Below are positions 1-11,400 of a DNA stretch of 64,000 bases, piece after piece. The notes under the pieces were generated by a model. The model had not been told where the DNA came from. It made no database searches and was given only the letters and a program-made list of their open reading frames with translations. This DNA is from Ectopseudomonas khazarica (GTDB lineage: Bacteria > Pseudomonadota > Gammaproteobacteria > Pseudomonadales > Pseudomonadaceae): the NCBI RefSeq assembly GCF_004521985.1, contig NZ_SBHZ01000009.1, forward strand, positions 62,001 through 126,000, in the 5' to 3' direction. Both the position numbers and the translations under genes were made by a program. Every line of letters starts with the position of its first letter. The first letter of the stretch is position 1.

Positions 1-1
1 C

Positions 2-160
2 CCGGAGAGCCTGGTCGATGGCAAGAGCATCATGGCTGTGATGATGCTCGCGGCCGGCAAGGGCACCGATGTGCACCTGTCGACCGAAGGCGAACAGGAG
101 CTGCAAGCGATGGAAGCCCTGGTCGGCCTGATCGAGAACTACTTCGAGGAAGGCGAGTAA
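2..160 (+). CDS. HPr-family phosphocarrier protein, C-terminal part
   Basis: Only the last 52 codons lie in the window, ending in TAA at 158-160. The residues resemble the C-terminal half of HPr/NPr: the SIMAVMMLAAGKG helix region, then LSTEGEQELQAMEAL and a terminal acidic helix. HPr-type proteins relay phosphate from EI to EII proteins. In Pseudomonas the copy next to this neighbourhood belongs to the nitrogen PTS (PtsO/NPr) of the rpoN cluster. The phosphorylated His would lie upstream of the window, so the HPr versus NPr choice rests on remembered synteny. The gene converges on the ZIP transporter gene 32 bp away. Confidence 0.85.
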   Translation, partial: PESLVDGKSIMAVMMLAAGKGTDVHLSTEGEQELQAMEALVGLIENYFEEGE

Positions 161-192
161 GGCCGCGACCAGTTGCACCTGGCTCTTCAGCT

Positions 193-1104
193 CTAGGCCA
201 GGGCCGTATCCAGCACCATCATCAGGCAGAAGCCCATCGCCAGTGCCAGACTGGCATCGCCGCGATAACCGTTGCCGTGCGACTCGGGAATGACTTCGTG
301 AGTCACGGCAACCAGCATGGCCCCCGCAGCCAGCGCCAACCCCCAAGGCAACAGTAACTGCGACAGGCTCACCACCCAGGCGCAGAGCACCGCGAACAGC
401 GGCTCGACCAGCCCGGACGCCGCGCCGATCAGCACCGCCCTACCCCGCCCCATACCGGCACTGGCCAGCACCAGGGCGACGATCAGTCCCTCCGGCACGT
501 CCTGCAGGGCGATACCGATCACCAGGCCCTCGGCGCCGCTCAGTCCGGCCCCGACAGCCACACCGACAGCCATGCCTTCCGGCACGTTGTGCAGCATGAT
601 GGCGATGACGAACAGCAGCACGCCCGGCGTCAGACCGGCCTGCGTATCGGGCAGGCACTGTCGCGTGTCCAGCAAACGCGCCAAACCGAGCAACCCAGCC
701 GCGCCCAGCAACAGGCCAGCACTGCCCAGCGCGCCAGCCGACCAGGGGCCGAACCCTTGCGTGCGCGCCACGTCCAGCGCCGGTATCAACAGAGAGAACA
801 CTGCCGCCGCAAGCATGACACCGGCACCGAAGCCGAGCAGACGGTCACGCCAGCGCTGGGACAACTCGCGCATGAACAATACCGGCAGCGCGCCTGACGC
901 CGTGCCGAGAGCGCACAACAGCCCGCCCTGCAAGGCATCCATCAAGCGCGGCTGCGCGTGCGGATCGAGCAGTGCGGTCGACTGGATGAACAGCAGCAAC
1001 GCACCGCTGAACAGGATGGCCCCACCCAGCAGATAACGCAGTACTCGTCCGTTGGCGGCTGCCGAGGGGCTCAGCAAGGTTCGCCGCAGCATCACCAGGC
1101 GCAT
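193..1104 (-). CDS. ZIP-family (GufA-type) divalent metal transporter
   Basis: A 303-residue membrane protein with about eight hydrophobic segments. It carries the paired ZIP metal-site motifs LHNVPEG and LQDVPEG in adjacent transmembrane helices. The Q at the start of the second motif is usual for the GufA subfamily. ZIP proteins bring Zn, Mn or Fe into the cytoplasm. The start codon lies 2 nt beyond the sodA stop, so the gene is almost certainly translated as the last cistron of the fagA-fumC-orfX-sodA operon. Co-expression with a manganese superoxide dismutase under Fur suggests Mn(II) import, but the sequence alone does not settle Zn versus Mn. Confidence 0.88.
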   Translation of the reverse strand: MRLVMLRRTLLSPSAAANGRVLRYLLGGAILFSGALLLFIQSTALLDPHAQPRLMDALQGGLLCALGTASGALPVLFMRELSQRWRDRLLGFGAGVMLAAAVFSLLIPALDVARTQGFGPWSAGALGSAGLLLGAAGLLGLARLLDTRQCLPDTQAGLTPGVLLFVIAIMLHNVPEGMAVGVAVGAGLSGAEGLVIGIALQDVPEGLIVALVLASAGMGRGRAVLIGAASGLVEPLFAVLCAWVVSLSQLLLPWGLALAAGAMLVAVTHEVIPESHGNGYRGDASLALAMGFCLMMVLDTALA

Positions 1105-1106
1105 CC

Positions 1107-1727
1107 TCAGCTCGACGCCCGTCGGAATCGACTCGCCACTTCCGCCCAGTCGATGACGTTGTAGAAGGCACCAATGTATTCCGGCCGGCGGTTCTGGTAA
1201 CGCAGGTAGTAGGCATGCTCCCAGACGTCCAGCCCGAGAATTGGCGTGTTGCCGTGCATCAGCGGACTGTCCTGATTGGCGCTGCTCTCGACCAGCAACC
1301 TGCGCTGCGGCGTCACGCTGAGCCAGGCCCAGCCACTGCCGAAACGACTCAGCGCCGCCTGCGTGAAGGCCTCCTTGAATGCCGCGAAACCACCCAGTTC
1401 GGTATCGATCGCCAACGCCAGTTCCCCCTCGGGCACGCCGCCTCCGCTGGGTGACATCACCTGCCAGAACAGGCTGTGATTGGCGTGGCCACCCCCCTGG
1501 TTGATCACCGCGCCCTGCAGGCTCTGCGGCAGCTCGCTGACCTGACGCAGCAAGTGCTCGACGTCCTGCTCGGCGTACGCCGTACCTTGCAGCGCCGCGT
1601 TGAGGTTGTTGATATAGGTCTGATGATGCTTGGTGTGGTGAATCTCCATGGTCTGCGCATCGATATGCGGTTCTAGGGCATCGTAGGCGTAGGCGAGCGG
1701 CGGAAGCTGATAAGGCATTGACGTCAT
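1107..1727 (-). CDS. sodA: Manganese superoxide dismutase
   Basis: A 206-residue Fe/Mn superoxide dismutase that converts superoxide to H2O2 and O2 in the cytoplasm. All four metal ligands are visible: His in [12 protein letters not shown], His in [10 protein letters not shown], and Asp and His in [10 protein letters not shown]. The GGHANHS and [15 protein letters not shown] contexts favour the manganese type. The gene starts 3 nt after the stop of orfX and is followed 2 nt later by the ZIP transporter start. In P. aeruginosa this sodA (sodM) is the iron-starvation enzyme co-transcribed with fagA and fumC under Fur; the Fur box at 3995 fits that. Confidence 0.95.
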   Translation of the reverse strand: MTSMPYQLPPLAYAYDALEPHIDAQTMEIHHTKHHQTYINNLNAALQGTAYAEQDVEHLLRQVSELPQSLQGAVINQGGGHANHSLFWQVMSPSGGGVPEGELALAIDTELGGFAAFKEAFTQAALSRFGSGWAWLSVTPQRRLLVESSANQDSPLMHGNTPILGLDVWEHAYYLRYQNRRPEYIGAFYNVIDWAEVASRFRRASS

Positions 1728-1730
1728 CCT

Positions 1731-2168
1731 TCAGTGACAGTGACGGCCATTGCAGGCCAGGTGCTGCTGGCGCCTGCTCGGCGCCCCCAGCAGGCGGTCG
1801 GTACGCGGGAATGCGCCGTGCTCGGCGATGAACCGCAGCAGTTCGATGTAGGTACGCCGGCTGTGATGCATGGCGATATCCCGCAGTGCCTGGGGCTGCT
1901 GCGCGTCGCCCAGGGTCTGCAACAGGCGCTCATGGCTGGCGCAGAGGTTCTCCGCCGCCTCCTCCGGCTGGCCCAACGTCAGATGCAGATCGGCCAGGTT
2001 GTGGTGCGAGATCACGAACGCGGCCACTGCCATGTTGTGCTCGTGCCAGCGCCCGAACAGCACCTGAGCCTCGGCCAGGGCTTGCAGATAGAGTTCACGG
2101 GCCTGCACCCAGTCGCCGTCCCGAAAGCAGCGGTTGCCCGCTTCGATGATATGTTTCCAGTGCTCCAT
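1731..2168 (-). CDS. OrfX-like helical protein of the fumC-sodA operon
   Basis: A 145-residue soluble protein of unknown function, equivalent by position to orfX between fumC and sodA in P. aeruginosa. The sequence is helix-rich and TPR-like (ARELYLQALAEA, ISHHNLADLHLTLGQPEEAAENL), with a C-terminal tail rich in Arg, His and Cys (HLACNGRHCH). No signal peptide is seen. I chose the ATG at 2168 because GGGAGGT lies just upstream and an open frame extending further upstream would overlap fumC. The terminal Cys/His cluster could bind metal, which would fit a metal-starvation operon, but that is speculation. Confidence 0.8.
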   Translation of the reverse strand: MEHWKHIIEAGNRCFRDGDWVQARELYLQALAEAQVLFGRWHEHNMAVAAFVISHHNLADLHLTLGQPEEAAENLCASHERLLQTLGDAQQPQALRDIAMHHSRRTYIELLRFIAEHGAFPRTDRLLGAPSRRQQHLACNGRHCH

Positions 2169-2197
2169 GGTTACCTCCCGGCTGCTCGCCAGTGGAT

Positions 2198-3578
<1,381 letters not shown>

Positions 3579-3586
<8 letters not shown>

Positions 3587-3971
3587 GGGATGGTCCCTCA
3601 GCTGATTCGTCGTAGGAAAGCGATGGCGCCAGGCGCAGGTGAGCCAGGCGGCTGCGCAATGCATCCAGGCGCAGCAGGCGGCGGCGATCACTGGCGAGCA
3701 TCTGCAGGGCGTAGAGGGGGCGCCAGGCACGGTCCAGGCACTGGCTGCGCCAATGCCAGGGCAATGCCGGATCGGCAGCGCTGTCGAGCAGCAACTGCGC
3801 CAGGTGCCACCACATCCGCCAGGCGTCCAGGCGCCCCTGCGCGACCAGCTGACGCCCCTGCGCCTCGTGGAAATCGAACAGGCGCGGGTCGTCCGGCAGC
3901 AGCGCGCAGCGAATGCGCAGACCTTGCCAGTGCCAGCAGTCGAGACAGAGCGAGGAGTAGGGATTGTGCAT
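3579..3971 (-). CDS. fagA: FagA-like protein, first gene of the Fur-regulated fumC-sodA operon
   Basis: A 130-residue protein starting MHNPYSSLCLDCWHW, matching in position and size the fur-associated gene A of P. aeruginosa. Its biochemical function is unknown. It is rich in Trp, Leu and Arg, has an N-terminal CxxC (CLDC), and has no signal peptide or clear transmembrane segment. The ATG lies about 25 bp downstream of a Fur box, so this is the iron-repressed promoter-proximal cistron. Its last codons overlap the fumC start. The name rests on operon position, not on a recognised domain. Confidence 0.8.
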
Positions 3972-3994
3972 AGAGGCCCACCAGATTACGTAAT

Positions 3995-4013
3995 GATATT
4001 TATTCCCATTCTC
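3995..4013 (-). promoter_or_regulatory. Fur box upstream of fagA
   Basis: On the minus strand this reads GAGAATGGGAATAAATATC, 14 of 19 matches to the Fur consensus GATAATGATAATCATTATC. It sits about 25 bp upstream of the fagA start, where Fur-Fe would block the promoter. The published P. aeruginosa fagA-fumC-orfX-sodA operon is Fur-repressed, so the site is expected. The match count was made by eye. Confidence 0.75.
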
Positions 4014-4080
4014 ATGAGATAATCAACACGCAATCCGTGTGGGCTTCGCTGCGCACCGTGCAGCGGGCGCGCAAGGAGAG

Positions 4081-4102
4081 AGGCCGACGCGGCGGTCGGC
4101 CT
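4081..4102 (-). terminator. Hairpin downstream of pmbA
   Basis: A perfect 8-bp stem AGGCCGAC/GTCGGCCT with a 6-nt loop lies 6 bp beyond the pmbA stop codon. There is no clear T-run on the minus-strand side, so it may be a weak terminator or an mRNA 3'-end stabiliser separating pmbA transcription from the fagA promoter region. Confidence 0.5.
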
Positions 4103-4107
4103 GGGGA

Positions 4108-5454
4108 TCAGCTGCCGGCGACCGTCATCCGCTCGATCAGTACCGAGCCGGTGCAGATGTTGCCACGGCGCTCCAGATCGCTGCCGACCGCGACGATCTG
4201 GGCGAACATGTCGCGCAGATTGCCGGCGATGGTGACTTCCTGCACCGGGAACTGGATCTCGCCGTTCTCGATCCAGAAACCGGCGGCGCCACGCGAATAA
4301 TCGCCGGTCACCAGGTTGAGCCCCTGCCCCATCAGCTCGGTCACGAGCAGCCCGCGCCCCATGCGCCGGATCAGCGCCTGCTGGTCCTCGTCGCCATGAG
4401 TGACGAACAGGTTGTGCACGCCCCCCGAGTTGGCCGTGCTGGGCAGGCCCAGCTTGCGGCCGGAGTAGGTGCCGAGCACGTAGGACACCAGCTCGCCCTT
4501 GTCCACGAACGGCTTGGCATAGGTGGCCAGGCCATCGCCATCGAACGCGGCGCTGCCGAGCGCTCGCGGCAGGTGCGGACGCTCGTCGAGGCTCAGCCAC
4601 TCGGGGAACAGGCGCTGGCCGAGCGCCCCTTCCAGGAAGGACGAGTGACGATAGAGGTTGCCACCGGAGATGGCTGCCAGCAGGTGACTGAACAGCCCCC
4701 CGGCGAGCTCCGCAGCGAACAGCACCGGCACTTCGCATGTCGGCACGGGGCGTGCGCCCAGGCGGCTGACGGCACGTTGCGCCGCGCGCTGACCGATACC
4801 GGCGGCGTCGGCCAGCAACTCGCCCTGGCGGTTGACGTCGTACCAGTAGTCACGCTGCATCTGCCCTTCGCCCTCGGCGATCATCACGCAACTCAGGCTG
4901 TGCCGGGTGCTGGCGTAACCGCCGATGAAGCCATGGCTGTTGCCGTACACGCGGCAACCCTGATGGGTGTTGAGGCTGGTGCCATCGGCGTTGCGGATGC
5001 GCGGGTCAGCAGCGAAGGCCGCCGCTTCGCACGCCAGCGCCTGCTCCACCGCCTGCTCCGGGCTGATCGCCCAGGGGTGATAGAGGTCCAGTTCCGGCAA
5101 CTCGCGCGCCATCAGCGCCGCGTCGGCCAGGCCGGCGCATTCGTCTTCGGATGCGTGCCTGGCGATCGCCAGCGCCGCCGCCACCGTCTCGCGAACGGCG
5201 TCGAGACCGGTCGCCGAGGTACTGGCCGAGCCCTTGCGCTGGCCGACGTACAGGGTGATGCCGAAGCCCTGGTCGCGGTTGAACTCCACGGTTTCCACTT
5301 CGCGCTGACGCACCGTGGTCGACAGTCCCTGGCCGATCGAGACCGCCACTTCGCACGCACTGGCACCCTGGCGCGCCGCCTCGGCAAGAATGCTCTCGAC
5401 CTGCTGCTGCAGCTCTGGCAAGGCCTGCGGCCCGATCTGTTCTAACTCACTCAT
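4108..5454 (-). CDS. pmbA: PmbA/TldE, subunit of the TldD-TldE metalloprotease
   Basis: A 448-residue peptidase U62 family protein. With TldD it forms a heterodimeric cytoplasmic zinc protease that matures microcin B17, degrades CcdA and trims modified peptides. Family features are visible: SIGQGLSTTVRQREVETVEF near the N-terminus and SGRKLGLPSTANSGGVHNLFV plus GDYSRGAAGFWIENGEIQFPVQEVTIAGN near the C-terminus. As usual for TldE, it lacks the HExxxH zinc motif, which is in TldD. tldD lies 0.7 kb away on the same strand with darP between on the opposite strand, so the pair is not one simple operon. Confidence 0.94.
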   Translation of the reverse strand: MSELEQIGPQALPELQQQVESILAEAARQGASACEVAVSIGQGLSTTVRQREVETVEFNRDQGFGITLYVGQRKGSASTSATGLDAVRETVAAALAIARHASEDECAGLADAALMARELPELDLYHPWAISPEQAVEQALACEAAAFAADPRIRNADGTSLNTHQGCRVYGNSHGFIGGYASTRHSLSCVMIAEGEGQMQRDYWYDVNRQGELLADAAGIGQRAAQRAVSRLGARPVPTCEVPVLFAAELAGGLFSHLLAAISGGNLYRHSSFLEGALGQRLFPEWLSLDERPHLPRALGSAAFDGDGLATYAKPFVDKGELVSYVLGTYSGRKLGLPSTANSGGVHNLFVTHGDEDQQALIRRMGRGLLVTELMGQGLNLVTGDYSRGAAGFWIENGEIQFPVQEVTIAGNLRDMFAQIVAVGSDLERRGNICTGSVLIERMTVAGS

Positions 5455-5468
5455 AACGACTCCTAAAA

Positions 5469-5550
5469 AGCAGCTTCAAGCTACAAGCTCCTCGCTACAA
5501 GAAAAACGCCGAACCCGTTTTTCGCTTGAAGCTTGAAGCTCGCAGCTGCT
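5469..5550. repeat. Imperfect inverted repeat between pmbA and darP
   Basis: Arms built from AGCTTCAAGC-type units face each other: AGCAGCTTCAAGCTACAAGC at 5469-5488 and CTTGAAGCTTGAAGCTCGCAGCTGCT ending at 5550. They are separated by a loop containing AAAAACG and CCCGTTTTT, themselves complementary. The unit resembles the short dispersed hairpin repeats common between Pseudomonas genes. It lies in the divergent promoter region and could act on transcripts in either direction. Confidence 0.55.
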
Positions 5551-5585
5551 GTTATCATGGCGGCGTTTCCATCTGGACCCGCCCC

Positions 5586-6104
5586 ATGTCTGATTCTTTC
5601 GACGACTTCTCTCTGGAGAAGAGCAAATCCCAGGTCAAGCGCGAACTGCATGCCCTGCAGGAACTCGGCGAGCGACTGACCACGCTCAAACCCGACCTGC
5701 TGGCCAAGATGCCGCTGACCGACGCCCTGCGCCGGGCACTGGCCGAAGCGCCGAAGCATACGGCCAACGCGGCGCGCAAACGCCACATCCAGTTCCTCGG
5801 CAAGCTGATGCGTGAACAGGATGTCGAGGCGATCCTCGCCATGATCGACCAGGTGGACACTTCCACCCGTGAATACAACGAGCGCTTTCACGCCCTCGAG
5901 CGCTGGCGCGACCGCCTGATCGGCGAAGGCGACAGCGCCCTGGAAAGCTTTTTCGAGCTCTACCCCGACGCGGACCGCCAGCACCTGCGCAGCCTGATAC
6001 GTCATGCCCAGCACGAGGCCGCGCGCAACAAACCGCCGGCGGCCGCACGCAAGGTGTTCAAGTACATCCGTGAACTCGACGAGATCCAGCGCGGCCTGCG
6101 CTGA
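5586..6104 (+). CDS. darP: DarP/YjgA family ribosome-associated protein
   Basis: A 172-residue DUF615 (YjgA/DarP) protein. In E. coli the homologue associates with late 50S precursors and helps ribosome assembly. It begins [20 protein letters not shown], typical of the family, continues with a long helical core ([34 protein letters not shown]), and ends with the [20 protein letters not shown] region. The open frame extends 60 bp upstream, but ATG 5586 matches the family start and length. It is divergent from pmbA and convergent with tldD, so it is its own transcription unit. Confidence 0.92.
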   Translation: MSDSFDDFSLEKSKSQVKRELHALQELGERLTTLKPDLLAKMPLTDALRRALAEAPKHTANAARKRHIQFLGKLMREQDVEAILAMIDQVDTSTREYNERFHALERWRDRLIGEGDSALESFFELYPDADRQHLRSLIRHAQHEAARNKPPAAARKVFKYIRELDEIQRGLR

Positions 6105-6115
6105 CCTCGCACCCT

Positions 6116-7558
6116 CTAGGCACCGGTACCGCCGACCGTGATCGCATCGATCTTCAGCGTCGGCTGACCAACGCCTACCGGCACCGACTGCCCGTCCTTG
6201 CCACAGGTGCCGACGCCGCTGTCCAGGGCCAGGTCGTTGCCGACCATGGACACGCGGCTCATGGCTTCCGGCCCATTGCCGATCAAGGTGGCGCCCTTGA
6301 CCGGCGCAGTGATCTTGCCGTCCTCGATCAGGTAGGCCTCGCTGGTGGAGAACACGAACTTGCCACTGGTGATGTCCACCTGGCCACCGCCCAGGTTGGC
6401 GCAATAGATGCCCTTCTTCACCGAACGGATGATTTCTTCCGGATCGCTCTCGCCAGCCAGCATGTAGGTGTTGGTCATGCGCGGCATCGGCAGATGCGCG
6501 TAGGACTCGCGCCGGCCGTTACCAGTGGCGGCGACGCCCATCAGGCGGGCGTTGAGCTTGTCCTGCATGTAGCCCTTGAGCACGCCGTTCTCGATCAGCG
6601 TGGTGCACTGCGTCGGCGTGCCTTCGTCATCGACGCTGAGCGAGCCGCGACGTTCGGCCAGGGTGCCGTCATCGACGATGGTGCACAGGCTGGACGCGAC
6701 CTTCTCGCCCACCTTGCCGCTGTACGCCGAGCTGCCCTTGCGGTTGAAGTCGCCTTCCAGGCCATGGCCTACCGCTTCGTGCAGCAGCACGCCCGACCAG
6801 CCCGCGCCCATCACCACCGGCAAGGTCCCGGCAGGCGCGGCAACGGCTTCCAGGTTGACCAGCGCCTGGCGCAGCGCTTCACGCGCATAGCCCATGGCGC
6901 GATCCTCGCTGAGGAAATAGCGGTAGTCGGTGCGTCCGCCACCGCCATGCCCGCCACGCTCACGACGGCCGTTCTGCTCGACGATGACGCTGACGTTGAA
7001 ACGCACCAGCGGGCGGATGTCGGCGCTCAGGCTGCCATCATGAGCCGCCACCAGGATGCGGTCCCAGACCCCGGCCAGGCTCACGGTCACCTGCTTGATG
7101 CGCGGGTCCAGCGCACGCGTGGCGCGGTCGATGCGCTGCAGCAACTCGACCTTCTCGGCCCGGCCGATGACATCCAGCGGATTGTCCTGGGCATACAGCT
7201 GGGTCACCTGCGGGCTGACAAAGGCCTGCACGCGCCCCTGCTGGCCGGCGCGCGAGATCGAGCGCGCCGCACGCGCCGCCTGCTGCAGCGCATCGAGGCT
7301 GATCGCGTTGCTGTAGGCGAAGCCGGTCTTCTCGCCCGACTGCGCACGCACGCCGACGCCCTGATCGAGATTGAAGCTGCCCTCCTTGACGATCCCGTCC
7401 TCCAGCACCCAGGACTCGGATACCTGGCTCTGGAAATACAGATCAGCCGCGTCGATACCCGGCCCGGCGACCTCACCCAGCACCGAGCCGAGGCTATCCA
7501 GAGTCAGGTCACCTGGGGCGAGCAGGTGCTCGCTGACGGATTGCAACATCGTATTCAT
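6116..7558 (-). CDS. tldD: TldD metalloprotease subunit
   Basis: A 480-residue peptidase U62 protein carrying the zinc motif [11 protein letters not shown] (HExxxH) at about residues 260-270; it is the catalytic partner of PmbA/TldE. The start [13 protein letters not shown] at 7558 gives the usual length, and the longer open frame overlaps the Nit gene. tldD begins 2 nt after the stop of the upstream amidase gene and is the last cistron of a likely rng-yhdP-nit-tldD operon. It ends 11 bp from the darP stop, convergently. Confidence 0.95.
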   Translation of the reverse strand: MNTMLQSVSEHLLAPGDLTLDSLGSVLGEVAGPGIDAADLYFQSQVSESWVLEDGIVKEGSFNLDQGVGVRAQSGEKTGFAYSNAISLDALQQAARAARSISRAGQQGRVQAFVSPQVTQLYAQDNPLDVIGRAEKVELLQRIDRATRALDPRIKQVTVSLAGVWDRILVAAHDGSLSADIRPLVRFNVSVIVEQNGRRERGGHGGGGRTDYRYFLSEDRAMGYAREALRQALVNLEAVAAPAGTLPVVMGAGWSGVLLHEAVGHGLEGDFNRKGSSAYSGKVGEKVASSLCTIVDDGTLAERRGSLSVDDEGTPTQCTTLIENGVLKGYMQDKLNARLMGVAATGNGRRESYAHLPMPRMTNTYMLAGESDPEEIIRSVKKGIYCANLGGGQVDITSGKFVFSTSEAYLIEDGKITAPVKGATLIGNGPEAMSRVSMVGNDLALDSGVGTCGKDGQSVPVGVGQPTLKIDAITVGGTGA

Positions 7559-7560
7559 GG

Positions 7561-8409
7561 TCACTCCACAACGATCGGGCGTGCGACGCCCGATGAAAAA
7601 AGACGGCGGTGCTGCTGCACCGGCATGCGTTGGCGAATGGCCGCCTGCTCGGCACCATCGCGTGAAGCCAGCAAGGCGGCTTCGCCCTGATCCTGCTCGA
7701 CCAGCACGCCCCCCCAGGGGTCGATGATGGCCGAATGGCCGAACGTCCAGCGTGGCCCGGGGTGTTCCCCGCCCTGACCGGCCGCCAGCAGGTAGCACTG
7801 GGTCTCGATGGCGCGGGCACGGGTCAGCACCTGCCAGTGGGCCGCGCCGGTCACCGCGGTGAATGCCGCCGGCACGCTGATCAGCTCGGCTCCGGCTTCA
7901 CGCAGCGCGCCATACAGCTCGGGGAAACGCAGGTCATAGCATACCGTCAGCCCGAGCCGACCGACCGGCGTGTCGACCACCACCACCTGCTCGCCATGGG
8001 CGAAGTCGTCCGATTCGCGATAGCGGCCACGATTGTCCGCCACGTCGACATCGAACAGGTGCAGCTTGTCATAGCGTGCGGCACGCTCACCCTGTTCATC
8101 GATCAGCAACGAACAGGCCCGTGGCTTGCCGTCGCGGTCGTCATCCGGTGGCAGCGGCAGCGTACCGGCCACTATCCATAAGCTGAGGTCACGGGCGGTC
8201 TGTTTCAACCAGGGCAGAATCGGCCCCTCGCCCATGGCCTCGGCACGCCCGATGGCGGCCAGGTCGCGCCGGCCCATGGCCGCGAAGTTTTCCGGCAGTA
8301 CGGCAAGGCGCGCCCCACCCTGTGCGGCACGCTCCAGCCAACGCCTAGCCTGCGCGAGGTTGGCCCGCACCTCTGCCTGACTGACCATCTGTATCACGGC
8401 AAGATTCAT
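7561..8409 (-). CDS. Nit-type carbon-nitrogen hydrolase, likely deaminated glutathione amidase
   Basis: About 282 residues of the nitrilase superfamily. The Glu-Lys-Cys triad is visible in [18 protein letters not shown] and [11 protein letters not shown]. The [20 protein letters not shown] and [16 protein letters not shown] segments resemble Nit1/NitC, enzymes that hydrolyse deaminated glutathione as metabolite repair. Two starts are possible: ATG 8409 (MNLAVIQM, matching homologues, GGAGG 14 nt upstream) and ATG 8421 ([14 protein letters not shown] only 2 nt away). Neither spacing is ideal; I prefer 8409. It lies between yhdP and tldD with 2-50 bp gaps, indicating one operon. Confidence 0.88.
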   Translation of the reverse strand: MNLAVIQMVSQAEVRANLAQARRWLERAAQGGARLAVLPENFAAMGRRDLAAIGRAEAMGEGPILPWLKQTARDLSLWIVAGTLPLPPDDDRDGKPRACSLLIDEQGERAARYDKLHLFDVDVADNRGRYRESDDFAHGEQVVVVDTPVGRLGLTVCYDLRFPELYGALREAGAELISVPAAFTAVTGAAHWQVLTRARAIETQCYLLAAGQGGEHPGPRWTFGHSAIIDPWGGVLVEQDQGEAALLASRDGAEQAAIRQRMPVQQHRRLFSSGVARPIVVE

Positions 8410-8458
8410 GGCTGCGCTCATTGCCTCCGGTGCTGACAGCGTACGCCAAGGCGGCGCT

Positions 8459-11400
8459 TCATTGCGGTTTTTCGAAGGGTTTGTCGAAGCTGATCTTGGG
8501 ATCCTGCAGCGGGCCGTCGACGTCGTACTGCACGCTGGCGAAACGCGCCACCTTGTCGCCCAGCAGCTTGTCCACCACGAACAGTGCACCGCCGATGGCC
8601 GGCGCACCGACGATCAACGCCGCCAGCGGCAGGTTGTTGGTCACCGGCAGGGTCACCAGCAATTTGGCGTCGATGCGCTCGTTGCGCATGTCCAGGTTGC
8701 CATTGAGTTCCAGGTTGCTCGAAGGCCCTGTCAGGGTGATCGGCTCGTGCGTGACGAACAGGCCATCGGTCGCCTGCAGGTTGCCCTTGACCCGGTCGTA
8801 GCTGAGGCCTTTGCCCAGCAGGTCGGAGAAATCCAGACGCAGGCGGCGGCCGATCGAATTGAAGTTGAGCAGGCCGAACACCCGCAAGGCCTGTGCCGAA
8901 CCCTGCACCTCGACGAACTGGCCGCTGCGCAGCGACGGGTCGAGGTTGCCGGAGAACCGCTTGAGGGAGAACCACGCCGGCGAGCCCGGCCAGTTGCCAT
9001 CGACATCCAACCGGAAGCGCTCGCTGGTGACGCTCGGCGCAAAATCCCAGGCCTTGAGTACCTGGCCAAGGTCCTCGCCGTGCAGGCGGCCCTTGTACCA
9101 GCTCTGGAGGTTGCCTGGCGTGCCGCGCCAGCCGGCGCTGCCACCGATCTTCAGTCCGCGCAGGTCGAGGTCGAGATCGTCGAAGCGAACCCCCTGCGCC
9201 TCGGGTCGAACCTTCAGCGACCAGGCCCCCAGCACCTTGTCACCCCGCTGTACGCGGTCGATCCTGATATCCAGCGCCGGAATCTGCCGCGGGTCGACAC
9301 CCGCCAGAGGGTCCGGGGCGTCGTCGCTTGTCAGCGTATCGACGGCCGGAGCTGGCAGGCTGACATGCTGCAAGTCGACCTGAATGGGTACGCCCTCGGC
9401 GTCCGCCAGCACCACCCGCCCGCTCGCCAATGCGCTGTCGAGCTGCAGCGCCCAGCCCTGAGACTCTCGCTCGAGGCCGACGGCGAGCTGCTCGACTTCC
9501 TGGCCGAAGCCCTTGAAACGGCCGATATCCAGCTGGGCACTGCGGAACAGGCGCTGGCTGTCAGCGTCCACCTTCAGCGGGTGATCCGCGATGAACTGCT
9601 TCCAGGCATCCAGGTCCAGCTCGGCCAGACGACCACGCACACGCAGGCCCTGGCTGGTGGGCAGCCGGGCGGGCGCCCCGCCCAGCATCAGCTCGCCACG
9701 GCCCTCGGCCAGTGCCGTAGGCGGCGCCGCCAGGTTCAGGCTGGCCAGCCCGCGATAGTCGGCCCAGTAGCGGCGCTCCTTGCCGGACAGCGTCATGCGC
9801 CAGTCGGCATAGGCCTCCTGCTCGGCGCCCTTGCCGAAGGGCGCGGGCAGCGCCACATTCACCCCGAGCAGGTTGGAATCGACGCGCAGTTGGCTGTCGT
9901 CGCCATCCAGCGTCAGGCGCAGGCGATAGGGCAGCAGGCCGCTGACAGGCAGCGCCTGCGGACCATTCAACCAGTTGTTGAGAGTGTCGACCTGCACCTG
10001 CCCGCGCAGATCGAACAGGGTTCTGGCCTGACCGCGCGAGCCCTCGGCACTGATCTTGCCGCGCACCTGGCGCCCGAACACCTCGCCACGCACGTCGGGC
10101 GAGCTGAGGCCCGCCGCACTGTCGAAACGAAACGCGCCCTTCACCTTGCTCAGTTGCAGGTCCGGGTTGGGCAACTTGAGACGCGCGCCTTCGGTGGCGA
10201 AGTCCACCACCACGACCGGGGCATCCCCCTTGTGCAGCGGGATATCCAGCTGCAGGCGTCCGGCCAGCGGCCCCTCGCCCTGCCAGCCGGCGAAGATCTG
10301 CGAGGTGCCCAGAGGCGCCTCCTGCAGCAGCTTGATGGCATCGCTCAGGCTGCTCTGCACGTCGCCATCGAGGTACAGGTGCGGCGCCTTGCCGTCATGC
10401 AGCAGCGGGATATTGGCGGCCACGTCCGTGACCTGACTGTCGAGCAGGCGCCCCTGCTGCAGGCGCACCCGCACGGCATCATCCTCGATCAGCACTTCGC
10501 CTGCGCCGTCACGCAGCGATGGCCAGCCAGGCTGGAAGGCCAGCTCGGCATCCCTGACCTTGAAGAACAGGCTGAGGCTGCGCGCCGCCAGCGGTGCACC
10601 CTTGTGCAACGAGCCCTGGTACTGGAAGTAGCCCTCCTCGACGTGGCCGGCACGGATCGCCGTCTTCAGCCAATGATCGAGTTCCGGGCTCATGCCGGGC
10701 GAGAGACTCGGCAGGTACTTCTCGGTGAAGGCCGCATCGCCGTCGCGCAGACCGACACGCAGGTCCATGTAGTCCTCGGCCTCGGGATCGCGCAGCAGGC
10801 GGATCAGCATGTCACCCGCAACCTGCCCTTCCTCGCCGTCGACACGCATGTAGGGGCTGTACAGGGTCAGGCCGGCTTCGCTCCAGTCCCAGCTCAGGCG
10901 GGCCTGGGCATGGCGATAGCGCCAGGGTTTGGGAAACAGCTCATTCAGGTGCAGGGCAAAGTTCTCGCTGTTCAGGCGCAACTCGCCTTTGAACAGGTTG
11001 CCAGAGACGCTGCCGCTGACATTTTCGGCAGCCGGCGCGCCGTGGTAGGCCTGGACGCCCACCTGCTGCAGATTGGCAGCGAAGCGCAGGCGCTCGGCAC
11101 CCTGGTGCTGCGGGTAGTAGTCGAGCAACAGGTTGTTGACCACGCCGACGGGCGCCAGCGCGACCAGGGCATCGTGGGCCGCGTCGGGCATGGGCGCCAG
11201 CGCCTGCACCAGCGGCGCCCAGGCCGCCAGGTCGAGACGGTCAGCCGTCAGCGCCCAGCGCTCGTCGGTCTCGCCGCCATCGAGTTGTTTCAGGTTGAGG
11301 TGCAACTCGCCGATGCGCTGCTCGCCATGGGTCATGGCCAGGGAGTCGATCTGCCCGCGCATGCCCTGCTCGTCGTGTTCGAAGAAGGCGTTGAAGGCCA

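Noticed and set aside
4039..5445. A plus-strand open frame of 468 codons opposite pmbA
   Set aside because: It is antisense to an intact PmbA with all family motifs; composition typical of a shadow frame.
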